From positions 1-64,000 of the forward strand of contig JAHFRE010000004.1 of NCBI GenBank assembly GCA_023258955.1: 64,000 nucleotides of DNA, written 5' to 3'. The stretch is from Sterolibacterium sp. (GTDB lineage Bacteria; Pseudomonadota; Gammaproteobacteria; Burkholderiales; Rhodocyclaceae). Within the stretch, counting starts at the first letter, position 1; each line of letters starts with the position of its first letter. Positions 42,158-51,426 of this stretch are shown one piece after another. The position numbers and the translations under genes are program-made. The notes under the pieces were generated by a model. The model saw nothing but the letters and a program-made list of their open reading frames with translations. It made no database searches and was not told the origin of the DNA.

Positions 42158-44557
42158 CTATCGCTGCTGGCTTGCAGAACTAGTTCCGAAGCGTTCTTGT
42201 TCCAAGACGGCAAGACGATGCTTGCAGAACACAAACTCTGGCTGGAAGATGTATATGATCGACGGAATCAGCAGTAGGGCCGACAAGGTAGAAACGCCCA
42301 GCCAGATGCTCATCAGCATCGCCATCTCGGCCTGAAAACGCAGCGATGAGATGGTCCACAACAATACGCTGATGATCAACACCAAGGCGGTGACTAGAAC
42401 GCCCGCACCGGTGCTGTGCAGGGCAATGGTGACGGCGGTGACGGCATCCTTGCCAAGTGCCAGTTCCTCCTTGATGCGATCGGCGATATAGAACGAATAA
42501 TCAACGCCCAAGCCTATTCCCAAGGCCGCCACCGGCACTGTGTTGATGCTCATACCTATACCCATCCAGGCCATGACGCTGAAGGTGATGGTGTTGGAGA
42601 GGATCACCGGCACCATGAAGACCATGCCCGCCACCGAGGATCGGTAGGTAGCGGTGCACAGAATCACCAGCACGACCAGGGCCAGGGCGATAGCCTCGAT
42701 CTGGCCAGAGAGAATGATCTCGTTTACCGCCGCCATGACTCCGATAACGCCGCCAGCGAGTTGGTAGCTGCCCTTTGTCAGCGGATTGGCGGCGACGAAT
42801 TCCTTGATGCGTGCCACCGCCGTGCGTATGGTCTCGCCCTGACGGTCGCGAAAGAAGAGCATAATCGCGCCGTTCTCGTAGCTGTTGTCCACGAAGCGGT
42901 CAAGGTCGCCCGGCTCGGAGACCGACTCGAAAAGATACATCAACGAACCATTGACCGTCTCGTTGGCGCCCAGTTCCTGGTAGCGCGGGTTGCCCTCGTG
43001 CATGATGCGGTTGATCGCCGGCACCAAGTCGGCCACCGAGAGCGTCGCGCCGATCTCTGGCTGGGCGCTCATGAAGCGCTGGAAGCGGTTGATGTTGGCC
43101 ATTACCTCGCCATCCTTCAGGAAACCACGATTGCCCTCGTCGCCGACAACGACGAACATGCGGTCCACGCCCTGGAACTTTCTGTTGATGGCCGCCGAGC
43201 CTTCGTTGTAGACCGAATCCGGCCATAGAATGGGTGAGCCTGGATTGGCATCGCCGATCTTCAGTTTGAAGGCGTATAGGCCGGAGCCGACAAAGACCGC
43301 CGCAGCTATGCCGATCACCGCATAGCGGGCGCGACTGGTGACGATGCGCGCGCACATTGCGAGGAAGGCGTGTAGTAGAGGTGCGACGTTAAGTTTGTGT
43401 GCGTAGCCCTTAGGGTGGCGGCCCCACGAGAGCAACACAGGCGTCAGCACGACGGCGCTGATGGAGAGGGTGAACACCCAAACCACCGACAGCAAAGTCA
43501 GCTTCTGCAGCAAAGGGATTGGACTCAGCGCTACCACTGCCATGCAGCCCGCGTCGGCGATGACGCCGAGCATGCCGGGGCGGAACATGTCGGCTAGGGC
43601 CAGACGGGCAGCGTGTTCGCTACTCTCCTTGCCACAGGCGATAGCGTCGACCTCCTCGTCGAAGCGGTTGACGATCTGCACCGAGTGCGACACCGCTCGC
43701 GCGCTGATGAGCACTGCGACGACAATCACCAGCGGCTCGAAGTGGATGCCGAGGAGCTTTGTCACGCCCAGCGCCCAGATGGCGCTGACCACGCCCGCGA
43801 GCAGGGGCAGGAAGGTGTTGCGCCAAGTGCGGTTAAAAAGGAACAGCAGCACCAGCACAAGGGCTACTGTGGCCAGCACCAGGTGCATGGTCTCAGGCAG
43901 GTAGTAATTGACCCAGCCGAATAGCATTGGGTCGCCGACGACGCGCACCCGCACCTTATCGTCGCGCACCTGGTCGACGACTTGATTAATCTCGTGGAAG
44001 ACGGTACCGTAATCGACTAGGCGGTCGATGAAGTCGACTGTGATCAGCGCCGCCTTGAGGTCAGTGGAGACGTAACTGCCGTAGACTAGCGGATTGCGTA
44101 ACACGGCGTCTCGGAGTGCGCTGATCTCCGGCTCGGTCTTGGGTAGGTCGGGCCACATCAGCGGCTTGGTTTCGACGCCGTCGGTTGACGACTTAATCTC
44201 CTTCAGCTTCTTCGAGGCCAAAGAGATGATCTGGAAGGAGTTGACCGCCGAGACCGTGCGCAGGTCCATAGTCAGCTTCTGCACCTTTTCCAGCACTGCC
44301 GACTGGAATATGTCGCCGTCGTTGACCTCGACCATGATGGTGACGATATTCGAGCCGCCGAACGTGCTCTTGAACTTCTCGTGCGTCTTGACGTAGGCAT
44401 GCGAGGATGGAAGCATGTCGGCGAATACCGTCTTTACTTCAGTATTTACCGCAAAATACGTCAGCACCGCGGTGAACAGCCCTAGCAACGAAACGACCCA
44501 CACCCGTTTACGGATGCAGAACACAGAGAACTTTGCTACCCAGCCTGTTTCAATCAT
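42158..44557 (-). CDS. RND-superfamily transporter, MMPL type
   Basis: 799 residues. Signature of the hydrophobe/lipid-exporter group: one N-terminal helix (about 18-37), a large periplasmic loop, six-helix bundle at about 225-405, a second loop and second bundle at about 630-780 (12 helices in all), with the G-x-G-V-D-Y-S motif near 693. Such proteins move lipids, steroids or other hydrophobic compounds across the inner membrane. Directly followed by no other gene; its partner YCF48-like gene lies 15 bases upstream in transcription. Confidence 0.9.
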   Translation of the reverse strand: MIETGWVAKFSVFCIRKRVWVVSLLGLFTAVLTYFAVNTEVKTVFADMLPSSHAYVKTHEKFKSTFGGSNIVTIMVEVNDGDIFQSAVLEKVQKLTMDLRTVSAVNSFQIISLASKKLKEIKSSTDGVETKPLMWPDLPKTEPEISALRDAVLRNPLVYGSYVSTDLKAALITVDFIDRLVDYGTVFHEINQVVDQVRDDKVRVRVVGDPMLFGWVNYYLPETMHLVLATVALVLVLLFLFNRTWRNTFLPLLAGVVSAIWALGVTKLLGIHFEPLVIVVAVLISARAVSHSVQIVNRFDEEVDAIACGKESSEHAARLALADMFRPGMLGVIADAGCMAVVALSPIPLLQKLTLLSVVWVFTLSISAVVLTPVLLSWGRHPKGYAHKLNVAPLLHAFLAMCARIVTSRARYAVIGIAAAVFVGSGLYAFKLKIGDANPGSPILWPDSVYNEGSAAINRKFQGVDRMFVVVGDEGNRGFLKDGEVMANINRFQRFMSAQPEIGATLSVADLVPAINRIMHEGNPRYQELGANETVNGSLMYLFESVSEPGDLDRFVDNSYENGAIMLFFRDRQGETIRTAVARIKEFVAANPLTKGSYQLAGGVIGVMAAVNEIILSGQIEAIALALVVLVILCTATYRSSVAGMVFMVPVILSNTITFSVMAWMGIGMSINTVPVAALGIGLGVDYSFYIADRIKEELALGKDAVTAVTIALHSTGAGVLVTALVLIISVLLWTISSLRFQAEMAMLMSIWLGVSTLSALLLIPSIIYIFQPEFVFCKHRLAVLEQERFGTSSASQQR

Positions 44558-44572
44558 TGCTCTGTCCTTCAG

Positions 44573-45754
44573 TTACTTGCTAGCGAACGCCCGCCAGGTG
44601 CGCCCGGTCCACTCACCGACGCTGGCGCCGGCGAGATAGGTGTGGCCGTTGGTGACGACAATGCGTGTGTGCCAGGCCATGTCGCGAGGGCTAATGCGCC
44701 CGGCTTCCCAAACGTCGAAGTCCTTGGACCCGCACACCCAACCGCCCTGGTCGCCGACGGCATACCAGACCTGCTCCTTTTCATCCCAAACCGCGTCAAA
44801 AAGGTGCTCGCTAGCGTCCTCAGAGATGTGCGGTTTAGCCAGTGCCGCGGCGCCGCTGGCAGTGTTCGCCGATGTCAGGCTCTCCACCGGGCGCTTGGCG
44901 TGCTGCAGCTCTTCCCAGGTCTTTCCGCCGTTTCTGGTAGCGAGCAGCAAGCCCTCCAATCCAACGGCTAGACCGTTGTTGATGTCGCGGAAGGCGATCG
45001 CCATCAGGCTTACCTTCACCGTGCTGTTCACCGCCTGCCAGGTCTTGCCGCCGTCGCTGCTCTTCATCATGCGACCGGCCTCGCCGACTAGCCAGCCATT
45101 ACTGCTGTTGATGAAGCTGATGTCGTTCCAAGCGGTATCTTCCTCGACGCGGCGTCGCTCCCAGGTTTGGCCGTAGTCGGTACTCTCCAGTAGCGCACCC
45201 ATCTCGCCGACAGCCCAGGCGCGCCCATCGGCAAGAGTCTTGACGCGCAGCAACTTGTTCGAGACCTGGGACAGTGGCACATACTTGGACTCGGTCCAGG
45301 TCTTGCCGGCGTCGGCCGTGGTGATCACAACATTATTGTTCCCGACTGCCACGGCGCGATGCGTATCCCAGGCGGCTACGTCCTGCAGGTGCTGCACCGT
45401 GGGTGTCTTCTGCACCGCCCAAACTTTGCCGTCATCCTCGCTGCGCACCACCTTGCCGTTGTTGCCGACGATCCAGTACACGTGCTCGGCCGGCGCAGCG
45501 AAGCCGAAGAAATTGTCACTGCGCTCCAGCGCCGGCGGCTGCACGGTTGTGCCGACGGGCTGCGGCTTGAGGAACAAACCAGCCCAGAGTAGCACGGTGA
45601 TGATCAGCCACGGTATCGCCGAGAGCCCTGCCGTAAGAAAGCCTCTTGATGGAAGGCAATCACCGCTACTCACTATGTCACTGGCCTGGACTTTGGAACT
45701 CAACATAAAGGAACGCCTTCCAATCTCAGCAATAGAAAGTTTCAAGGACCTCAT
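44573..45754 (-). CDS. YCF48-like BNR-repeat protein, membrane-anchored
   Basis: 393 residues from the ATG at 45754 (45814 and 45706 are possible). One transmembrane helix at about 45-65 holds a periplasmic beta-propeller built of repeats such as S-x-D-G-G-K-T-W and T-x-D-A-G-K-T-W, the photosystem-II-assembly (YCF48)/BNR type. In bacteria these sit next to MMPL-type RND genes and appear to serve them as partners. Same operon as the transporter. Confidence 0.85.
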   Translation of the reverse strand: MRSLKLSIAEIGRRSFMLSSKVQASDIVSSGDCLPSRGFLTAGLSAIPWLIITVLLWAGLFLKPQPVGTTVQPPALERSDNFFGFAAPAEHVYWIVGNNGKVVRSEDDGKVWAVQKTPTVQHLQDVAAWDTHRAVAVGNNNVVITTADAGKTWTESKYVPLSQVSNKLLRVKTLADGRAWAVGEMGALLESTDYGQTWERRRVEEDTAWNDISFINSSNGWLVGEAGRMMKSSDGGKTWQAVNSTVKVSLMAIAFRDINNGLAVGLEGLLLATRNGGKTWEELQHAKRPVESLTSANTASGAAALAKPHISEDASEHLFDAVWDEKEQVWYAVGDQGGWVCGSKDFDVWEAGRISPRDMAWHTRIVVTNGHTYLAGASVGEWTGRTWRAFASK

Positions 45755-46165
45755 GACGATAATCTCAAAATGCGAAACACGCAGAGCGAAATGGGGACAA
45801 GACGTTATCCACATTTGAATAACATCAACGCCAGCGCCGTTGTTGCGCTAAGGATACCCATCAGCCCCACGACAAATGGATAATCCTTCGCCATCAAACG
45901 ACGACCTCATATAACGCTTGTCAGGCAAGCCACTATTCCCGATCAGATTGCCTTCGCCTGCTAGCGATACCAATGAGTAAATATGAATTCTTCCGCCAGG
46001 ATCGCAGGTTCGCAAGCCTGATGGATGCGCCGAACACCATATATGGTCTCTGACAAAGCAGGGTACGTCCCTCGACATTGCAATTTGTGAAGGCGTACTA
46101 GCGGGCTTGACTTGCGTACAGGACTTCTTCCCTATACCGACGTAACTTCGTCTGGTACGCATCTA
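45755..46165. other. Intergenic region ahead of the YCF48-RND operon
   Basis: No confident gene; a 104-codon leftward frame at 45848-46162 is not convincing. The promoter for the YCF48-RND pair should lie here, but no box pair stands out. Confidence 0.5.
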
Positions 46166-47281
46166 TTATCTGTCACCCGGTCTAATAACTACATTGGTAA
46201 ATCCCCCATTCCTTTTTTCCACGGCAGCCAGGGCTTCGTTGATGTCGTCTAGCCTGTATGTTTCGTGCACAAAGGCCGACAAATCCAGAATTCCAGTGTC
46301 CGCCATTGCCGCCATATCCTGCCCTTCTGCTGGAGTAAACCAGAGAGAGCCAATCAATGAGTGCTGCTGACACATTAGGGGAAATGGATCTACTGGGATG
46401 GGATCAGCAACGCCGCCAATCGACACGGCTTTGCCGCCACGCCGAAGGCCAGACATAGCCTCGACTACATTGCGCGGAAACGCGTTTGGCCCAAGCGCCT
46501 CAATCACAACATCTACACCCATCCCCCCCGTTGCGTGTTTCACAACAGTCCCTGACGCCACATCACCGAGAACAACCACTTGAATTCGGTTTTGGCAAAG
46601 CGCCTTTGTCCGTGCTAATAATTGCGCATTTCGTCCTGTGATAAATATTTGTCGCGCACCCATCGCAATAGCAAGAAGCGTAGCACCTAGGCCTAGCGTG
46701 CCTGTAGCACCATCAATAAGGATGGTTTGACCTGGAGCAAAATTTGCCTTACGAAGCGCAGCGTACGCTGTACCGAGATAACCGAAGCGAGCCCCTTGGT
46801 CGAATGAAACACTTTCAGGTAGCTTCACGAGGTTTGCTGCAGGTGCAGTTAGAAACTCTGCAAATCCACCGTATGGATAATCTTCATAAATTTGCTGAGA
46901 CCCGGGGCCAAAGCCGAAATATCCTTGAAACGTGTATGCTGGGCAGTTGGTGTTATCGCGTCGGCGGCAAGCTTCGCAAGTTCCGCATGACAGGCCCGGG
47001 TTCACATAGACACGATCGCCCACCTTTATGTCACGGACTGTGCTGCCAACTTCTTCAACAATTCCTGCTGCATCTAGTCCAAATATTGCTGGAAGTGTTG
47101 GAAGTGGGAGAAACGGAAACCATGTCGGGTAATTCGCGACAACGTTGTGCAAATTCGGTACCACACCACAGGACATGACCTTTACCAACACATCCGTCGG
47201 GCGAGGCTTTGGCACTGGCACCAGGTCCACTTGAAAAGTATCACCAACCTCATGCAGCCGCGCTGCTCGCATCATCACCAT
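46166..47281 (-). CDS. MDR-family dehydrogenase, structural-zinc type
   Basis: 371 residues; the ATG at 47281 has GGAG 6 bases upstream (47293 is the longer option). GroES-like N-terminal and Rossmann domain (G-A-T-G-T-L-G near 190). The structural zinc lobe has four cysteines (C-G-T-C-x2-C-x7-C near 99-113). The usual catalytic-zinc G-H-E is replaced by G-L-D, so the enzyme may lack catalytic zinc. Probably NAD(P)-dependent oxidation of an alcohol or reduction of an enone in the local pathway. Paralogue of the gene at 51.4 kb. Confidence 0.88.
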   Translation of the reverse strand: MVMMRAARLHEVGDTFQVDLVPVPKPRPTDVLVKVMSCGVVPNLHNVVANYPTWFPFLPLPTLPAIFGLDAAGIVEEVGSTVRDIKVGDRVYVNPGLSCGTCEACRRRDNTNCPAYTFQGYFGFGPGSQQIYEDYPYGGFAEFLTAPAANLVKLPESVSFDQGARFGYLGTAYAALRKANFAPGQTILIDGATGTLGLGATLLAIAMGARQIFITGRNAQLLARTKALCQNRIQVVVLGDVASGTVVKHATGGMGVDVVIEALGPNAFPRNVVEAMSGLRRGGKAVSIGGVADPIPVDPFPLMCQQHSLIGSLWFTPAEGQDMAAMADTGILDLSAFVHETYRLDDINEALAAVEKRNGGFTNVVIRPGDR

Positions 47282-47609
47282 TGACGTCTCCATATGTCTT
47301 GATTTATTGCGTCGAGAGGCATCTCAACGTTGACACAAGAATGAAACATTCGATAATTCGCAACTACGGATCTATATCAATAAGAGCAGATACAGAATAG
47401 CTACTGATCGAATTGAAAAACCCCATGAGTCATGCCTGCCGTCCGTCCTACATTTACCATCATTCAGAGAATGACAAGCCTGGCACCTCAAATAACCTTG
47501 AGAAAACATCACAAGAAGTTGCGCCGAGCATGCATTACGAGAACGACAGAAAGAAAGGGGGAAATCTGAACTACAGGCCATCTTCATGGCCTGTAGTGAT
47601 TGTCGATAA
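47282..47609. other. Intergenic region with the terminator of the DUF1302-DUF1329 operon
   Basis: No gene seen. A strong hairpin at 47571-47596 follows the DUF1329 stop. The rest should contain the promoter of the dehydrogenase gene at 46.2-47.3 kb, but none is clear. Confidence 0.5.
47571..47596 (-). terminator. Terminator after DUF1329
   Basis: Perfect 9-bp stem CTACAGGCC/GGCCTGTAG with an 8-base loop, 13 bases below the stop, followed by a T-rich stretch on the minus strand. Confidence 0.75.
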
Positions 47610-48890
47610 CTAACGACCTGCTGCCTGAAGAACGTTCAACGAAACATCCTCCTCTTTTGCTCCCCGTGGATTCGTCAACCAAGTCGGTGTCTCAACAAGG
47701 AAAACGGTTGCATGGTAACGCTTGAAATCCACAATCAATCCACTCGTACTGCGCACCTCTAGGTACCCATCATCAGCCTTGTTGGGATAAGAATGAAACT
47801 CCATGAATTTCCAAAACTCACCCTTGCGGTCATACGCTTCGGCATAATAGATCCGTGGATACTTGGTCTCCATATAGAGAATCTTCTTGCTATAGGGGTG
47901 CTCTGGAGGCGTCTCCGCTTCGACAACGTACACTTCACGTGGCTCATAAAGATCGTTGTTCAAATTCCAAAATGGCTTCGCATTTAGGTCAAGAACTGGG
48001 TAACGCTCCGCGTCCGTTGCTCCCTTACGATTCCAAAGAGGTTGCTTTCCATTGGCCACAGCAAGAATCCACCGCTTACCAAGAAGCTTGTAGCTCTTGT
48101 ACCAAGAGGGTCTGGCATGAAATGCCTCCAAATCATCTTGAAGCTGGTCCGTACCGCCGATCGGATCCATCCATGCACCGCCTGAGAGACGCCGCACCCT
48201 TCGCACTGCGGGAATATATGCCCACACGTCATCTACTGCTGCGGAGTCATGGCGGACGGTGAATGTACCTAGCCCCTTAATATCCTTTGGCTCCTTAAAG
48301 AAGAGAAGCTGCTTACCAAGTACTGTACCGTCACCCTCTATATGCTTACTCCCGTTCGAGAGACGCCCCTTCATCGAATACCTTGTGTATTCGGCGATTT
48401 GAGCACTATGAATGCCTTTGCTGCCGTCAACTAACAAATATGTGAAATACGGGTCGACGGAGACATCACCTGCGTTTTGCCCGTAGTACCAATTCCAAAT
48501 CAACTTCTCCGCTGCAGACGGATCTTCCATCTTAATTTCTGGAAAGGGCTCCCCAGCACCCCATCCATCCACTTGGCGTGTCTTTGGATTGAGTGATGCT
48601 CTACCAATATTATCCTTCGACGCTTTGATCCAAGTTGGATCCAGGGGTATTTCCTTTGAATGCGCCAATGTAATTTTCATTCCGCTGGTACGAATACGCC
48701 ATTCAATCTTTTCGGAAAGCATGCTAGCTATTGTCTTTCCCTCGAATGTTTTCAGCTTAATGCTATCCAAGTTCTCGACCGAAATAGTCGTTCCTGGTGC
48801 AAGATCCTCTGCACGCGCTTCACTCCCAATTATCGTGATTAACATGCACGCCAGGGCGGCACTAGTTACCCTAAATAGTTTGCGGTTCAT
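47610..48890 (-). CDS. DUF1329 outer-membrane/periplasmic lipid-transfer-like protein
   Basis: 426 residues with a signal peptide (about 1-27, cleavage after A-R-A). Typical DUF1329 region with Y-I-P-A-V-R-R-V-R-R-L near 225 and D-P-I-G-G-T-D near 242; the fold is LolA/LppX-like and could carry a hydrophobic ligand. It is 15 bases below the DUF1302 gene, the pair being found together across hydrophobic-compound degraders. Confidence 0.92.
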   Translation of the reverse strand: MNRKLFRVTSAALACMLITIIGSEARAEDLAPGTTISVENLDSIKLKTFEGKTIASMLSEKIEWRIRTSGMKITLAHSKEIPLDPTWIKASKDNIGRASLNPKTRQVDGWGAGEPFPEIKMEDPSAAEKLIWNWYYGQNAGDVSVDPYFTYLLVDGSKGIHSAQIAEYTRYSMKGRLSNGSKHIEGDGTVLGKQLLFFKEPKDIKGLGTFTVRHDSAAVDDVWAYIPAVRRVRRLSGGAWMDPIGGTDQLQDDLEAFHARPSWYKSYKLLGKRWILAVANGKQPLWNRKGATDAERYPVLDLNAKPFWNLNNDLYEPREVYVVEAETPPEHPYSKKILYMETKYPRIYYAEAYDRKGEFWKFMEFHSYPNKADDGYLEVRSTSGLIVDFKRYHATVFLVETPTWLTNPRGAKEEDVSLNVLQAAGR

Positions 48891-48905
48891 TATTTCCTCG
48901 CTATC

Positions 48906-50411
48906 TCAGAATTGATAGGTTGCGCTTACGAAGAGCTGATCGTTGTGCTTGAAGTAGCCGAACAATGCTGAACTTCGTTCGGTTGCAGCATTGGAAGGAG
49001 TGCGATCAGCGTTACTCCAAAATAGGTCCACTTCGGCTTTGAACCGCCAGCTATTGTTTGGTATCCAAGACACGCTGGGAACAAAAAAGCCGCCCCCATA
49101 CGTCACATCGCTACCTAGAACGAATTCAGGAGCAACGGTGCCGTTCGCATAACTCAGAGCGAAGATACCTGTGAGCAAGGTGGAATGTTCCTTCCGTGCT
49201 TGTCCCTGTCCGACTAAGTTAACAATTTGCTCGCTCACTTTGAAGTTGCGAATCCAACTGTCAAACAGTTGCAGCGAGAAGAATGCGGGCTTCTCCGCAC
49301 CGAGTATGGACTGTGAAAATGCTAGCGACTTATCCATGCGCACCATAGTGCGAACAACATCCTTCTGAATAACGCCATTGAAACCGGGTAAGCCAACATA
49401 GTTGGTGTAACCGAAGTTATATGCATAGTTTTTCAAATATGCGAGTTCTGTACTGAAGACGGCATCGGCATCTGGGGAGTAGCCACTTGCGGTTAAGCCG
49501 TAGACGTCAATCATCGGGTAGATGATTTCTCCTAATTGCCCCTTTGTAGTCCTCGTCTGGAAAGGGGTCATGTTTGATCCGGGAAACAGGTTCGCGGGGC
49601 TCACAACTGGGTCTGGATTGAACGTCTTTAGGTAGGCAACCGAGTAGTTGAGTCCTTGCGCTACACCTGTCCACCGGAAACCGCCAGTACCATCTTTGTA
49701 ATTGCCCGAGGGGTGTTCAAAGTTGTATGGCGTGACATTTCGAAAATCAAATCCCTTATACGGCTGATTCGCCCAACGACCACCGAAAAGGTCATATGTA
49801 TTGCCGATGTCTTGCTTTCGATCCCACCCCGGTCGATATAGCGTCTGCAACGCGCCATCGACCTCGGGGAATTGAATGACCATGTTGGCCATCACAACGG
49901 GCTTTCTTAAGTCTTCATTGGCAGGCTCAAGAAAACTGCGCCATGTATAGTCAAATCCATTAACCACGTCCATGGCCTGAAAGAAATCAGACTCACCCCA
50001 TGCGACTTGCTGTTTGCCCAGTTTGAATTGCGTTCGATCTCCTACTTTAAAATCAAGGTACGCTTCTCGTAGTTCCGACTGTTTGTAGACACCGGTTAAC
50101 GTTTTCCCATCGTACGATGAAGCACCCAATTGCTCCAACCTACGCAAATAGGGAGTATCTTGCTCACGTACTACTCTTGCTTTGGCAACCAAGACAACGC
50201 CATTTTTCTCAGCCTCCATGTCAAGACGCAGGGACGACCGGGACATCGACAGATCATACTTGTCGTTCTGACGCGTTTCGATTGGGTTGGACAGATTAGC
50301 GGACAATGCTTGTTGGAGAGAGCCAGTCACCTTGACGCCATCCTCTGCGAACGCTGCCACCGCTCCACATATTAGGAAGATGCCTCCAAAAGCCCTCGAA
50401 AGCACTTTCAT
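48906..50411 (-). CDS. DUF1302 outer-membrane beta-barrel protein
   Basis: 501 residues from the ATG at 50411 (GGAGG upstream). Signal peptide about 1-22 (A-F-A-E); then many alternating beta strands and a terminal Y-Q-F, as in outer-membrane barrels. DUF1302 proteins likely form uptake channels for hydrophobic substrates. Forms an operon with DUF1329 downstream. Confidence 0.92.
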   Translation of the reverse strand: MKVLSRAFGGIFLICGAVAAFAEDGVKVTGSLQQALSANLSNPIETRQNDKYDLSMSRSSLRLDMEAEKNGVVLVAKARVVREQDTPYLRRLEQLGASSYDGKTLTGVYKQSELREAYLDFKVGDRTQFKLGKQQVAWGESDFFQAMDVVNGFDYTWRSFLEPANEDLRKPVVMANMVIQFPEVDGALQTLYRPGWDRKQDIGNTYDLFGGRWANQPYKGFDFRNVTPYNFEHPSGNYKDGTGGFRWTGVAQGLNYSVAYLKTFNPDPVVSPANLFPGSNMTPFQTRTTKGQLGEIIYPMIDVYGLTASGYSPDADAVFSTELAYLKNYAYNFGYTNYVGLPGFNGVIQKDVVRTMVRMDKSLAFSQSILGAEKPAFFSLQLFDSWIRNFKVSEQIVNLVGQGQARKEHSTLLTGIFALSYANGTVAPEFVLGSDVTYGGGFFVPSVSWIPNNSWRFKAEVDLFWSNADRTPSNAATERSSALFGYFKHNDQLFVSATYQF

Positions 50412-50829
50412 CGTTGTGTCCCTCCGATTGGGCTGTCGTATACGTTGTGTCATCGCTAGTGTCTCCTCGTCGTTGTCAAAGATCAGTTAAGGATAGAGAT
50501 GTCTGCTTATTACTGACGTGACTAATTGTTATTGCGTCAATTGCACTGGATTGCGATCACAAAAGCAAAACATTGGTCAAAAGTAGAAATAATTGAAAAA
50601 CGTGTCGGGCATTGTTCCTTTTGTAAGGCGTTACGTTTGTGCACGCATACTGCCATCGCTATTGGCACGACCTATTGGGCTAGACTAGCCAGCTGCGAGC
50701 GAACGTGATGCTTCGATGCATGGAGATCCCTGCAGGCGATATCGTCTTCCGTACAAATGAGTTGCATCGGATGTGCGCAGGCGTGTTTTATGATGATCGC
50801 TCACCGCTCGACTACTGTCGCGCCTCTTC
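50412..50829. other. Promoter region of the DUF1302-DUF1329 operon
   Basis: No gene seen on either strand beyond small chance frames. AT-richer than the flanks, as expected for a regulatory region; I cannot fix a promoter with confidence. Confidence 0.45.
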
Positions 50830-51378
50830 TTACTTTTCACGATGTGCGCCCATGAGTACGAAAAGCATTGTTGCCGTGGTGGTTCCAGGATTGCGCCACG
50901 CATGACGAGTCCCATTTTGTATAACCACGTCGTACTTATGGAGCGTTTTTGTCATTCCACTATCGAGTTCGAGGACAATCTCACCCTCCAGCACTACTCC
51001 GTAGTCCACGGTGTCGGTCGTATGCATTCCTGGGTTAGCTATTTCGAATGTTTCGGCAAGACCGGGAAGACGTGAGAAGTACTCCGCACCTGCCGCCGTT
51101 GGATCAAACTCTGGGCGCGTCATAACCGCGTCTGGAGGGAAGTCAACCACCATTAGATTTGTCCCGCCTGGCGGAGGTACAAAGGAGGTCAAAGTGACAG
51201 AGGGATCGTGATCCACCCCGGGATGTGGAATCGACGGATTCGGTAGGGTTTCCCACAGAAGGACATTCCGGAATCCAGGCACATGCTTGAAATCAGCAAC
51301 TCTTGGAGACGGACCATCGGACAATATGATTGACTGTCCATCTTTCGAGCTCCCTGTAACAACTCGCCTGATAAGCAT
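50830..51378 (-). CDS. Cupin-domain protein, 182 aa
   Basis: Single cupin with the second-motif-like stretch G-V-V-L-E-G-E-I near 127-134 and H-K-Y-D-V-V-I-Q-N-G-T-R-H-A-W-R-N near 147-163. The metal-binding His/Glu set is only partly visible. Such proteins occur as small isomerase, dioxygenase-like or binding proteins in catabolic clusters. It lies just below the second dehydrogenase gene (about 48 bases) and may form an operon with it. Confidence 0.85.
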   Translation of the reverse strand: MLIRRVVTGSSKDGQSIILSDGPSPRVADFKHVPGFRNVLLWETLPNPSIPHPGVDHDPSVTLTSFVPPPGGTNLMVVDFPPDAVMTRPEFDPTAAGAEYFSRLPGLAETFEIANPGMHTTDTVDYGVVLEGEIVLELDSGMTKTLHKYDVVIQNGTRHAWRNPGTTTATMLFVLMGAHREK

Positions 51379-51426
51379 CGCTACCCCTTCCGTATGGTTT
51401 GGAATTGCGTTGTTGAGTATTAGTAT

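Noticed and set aside
45848-46162. 104-codon leftward frame
   Set aside because: No start signal, odd composition, lies in a likely promoter region.
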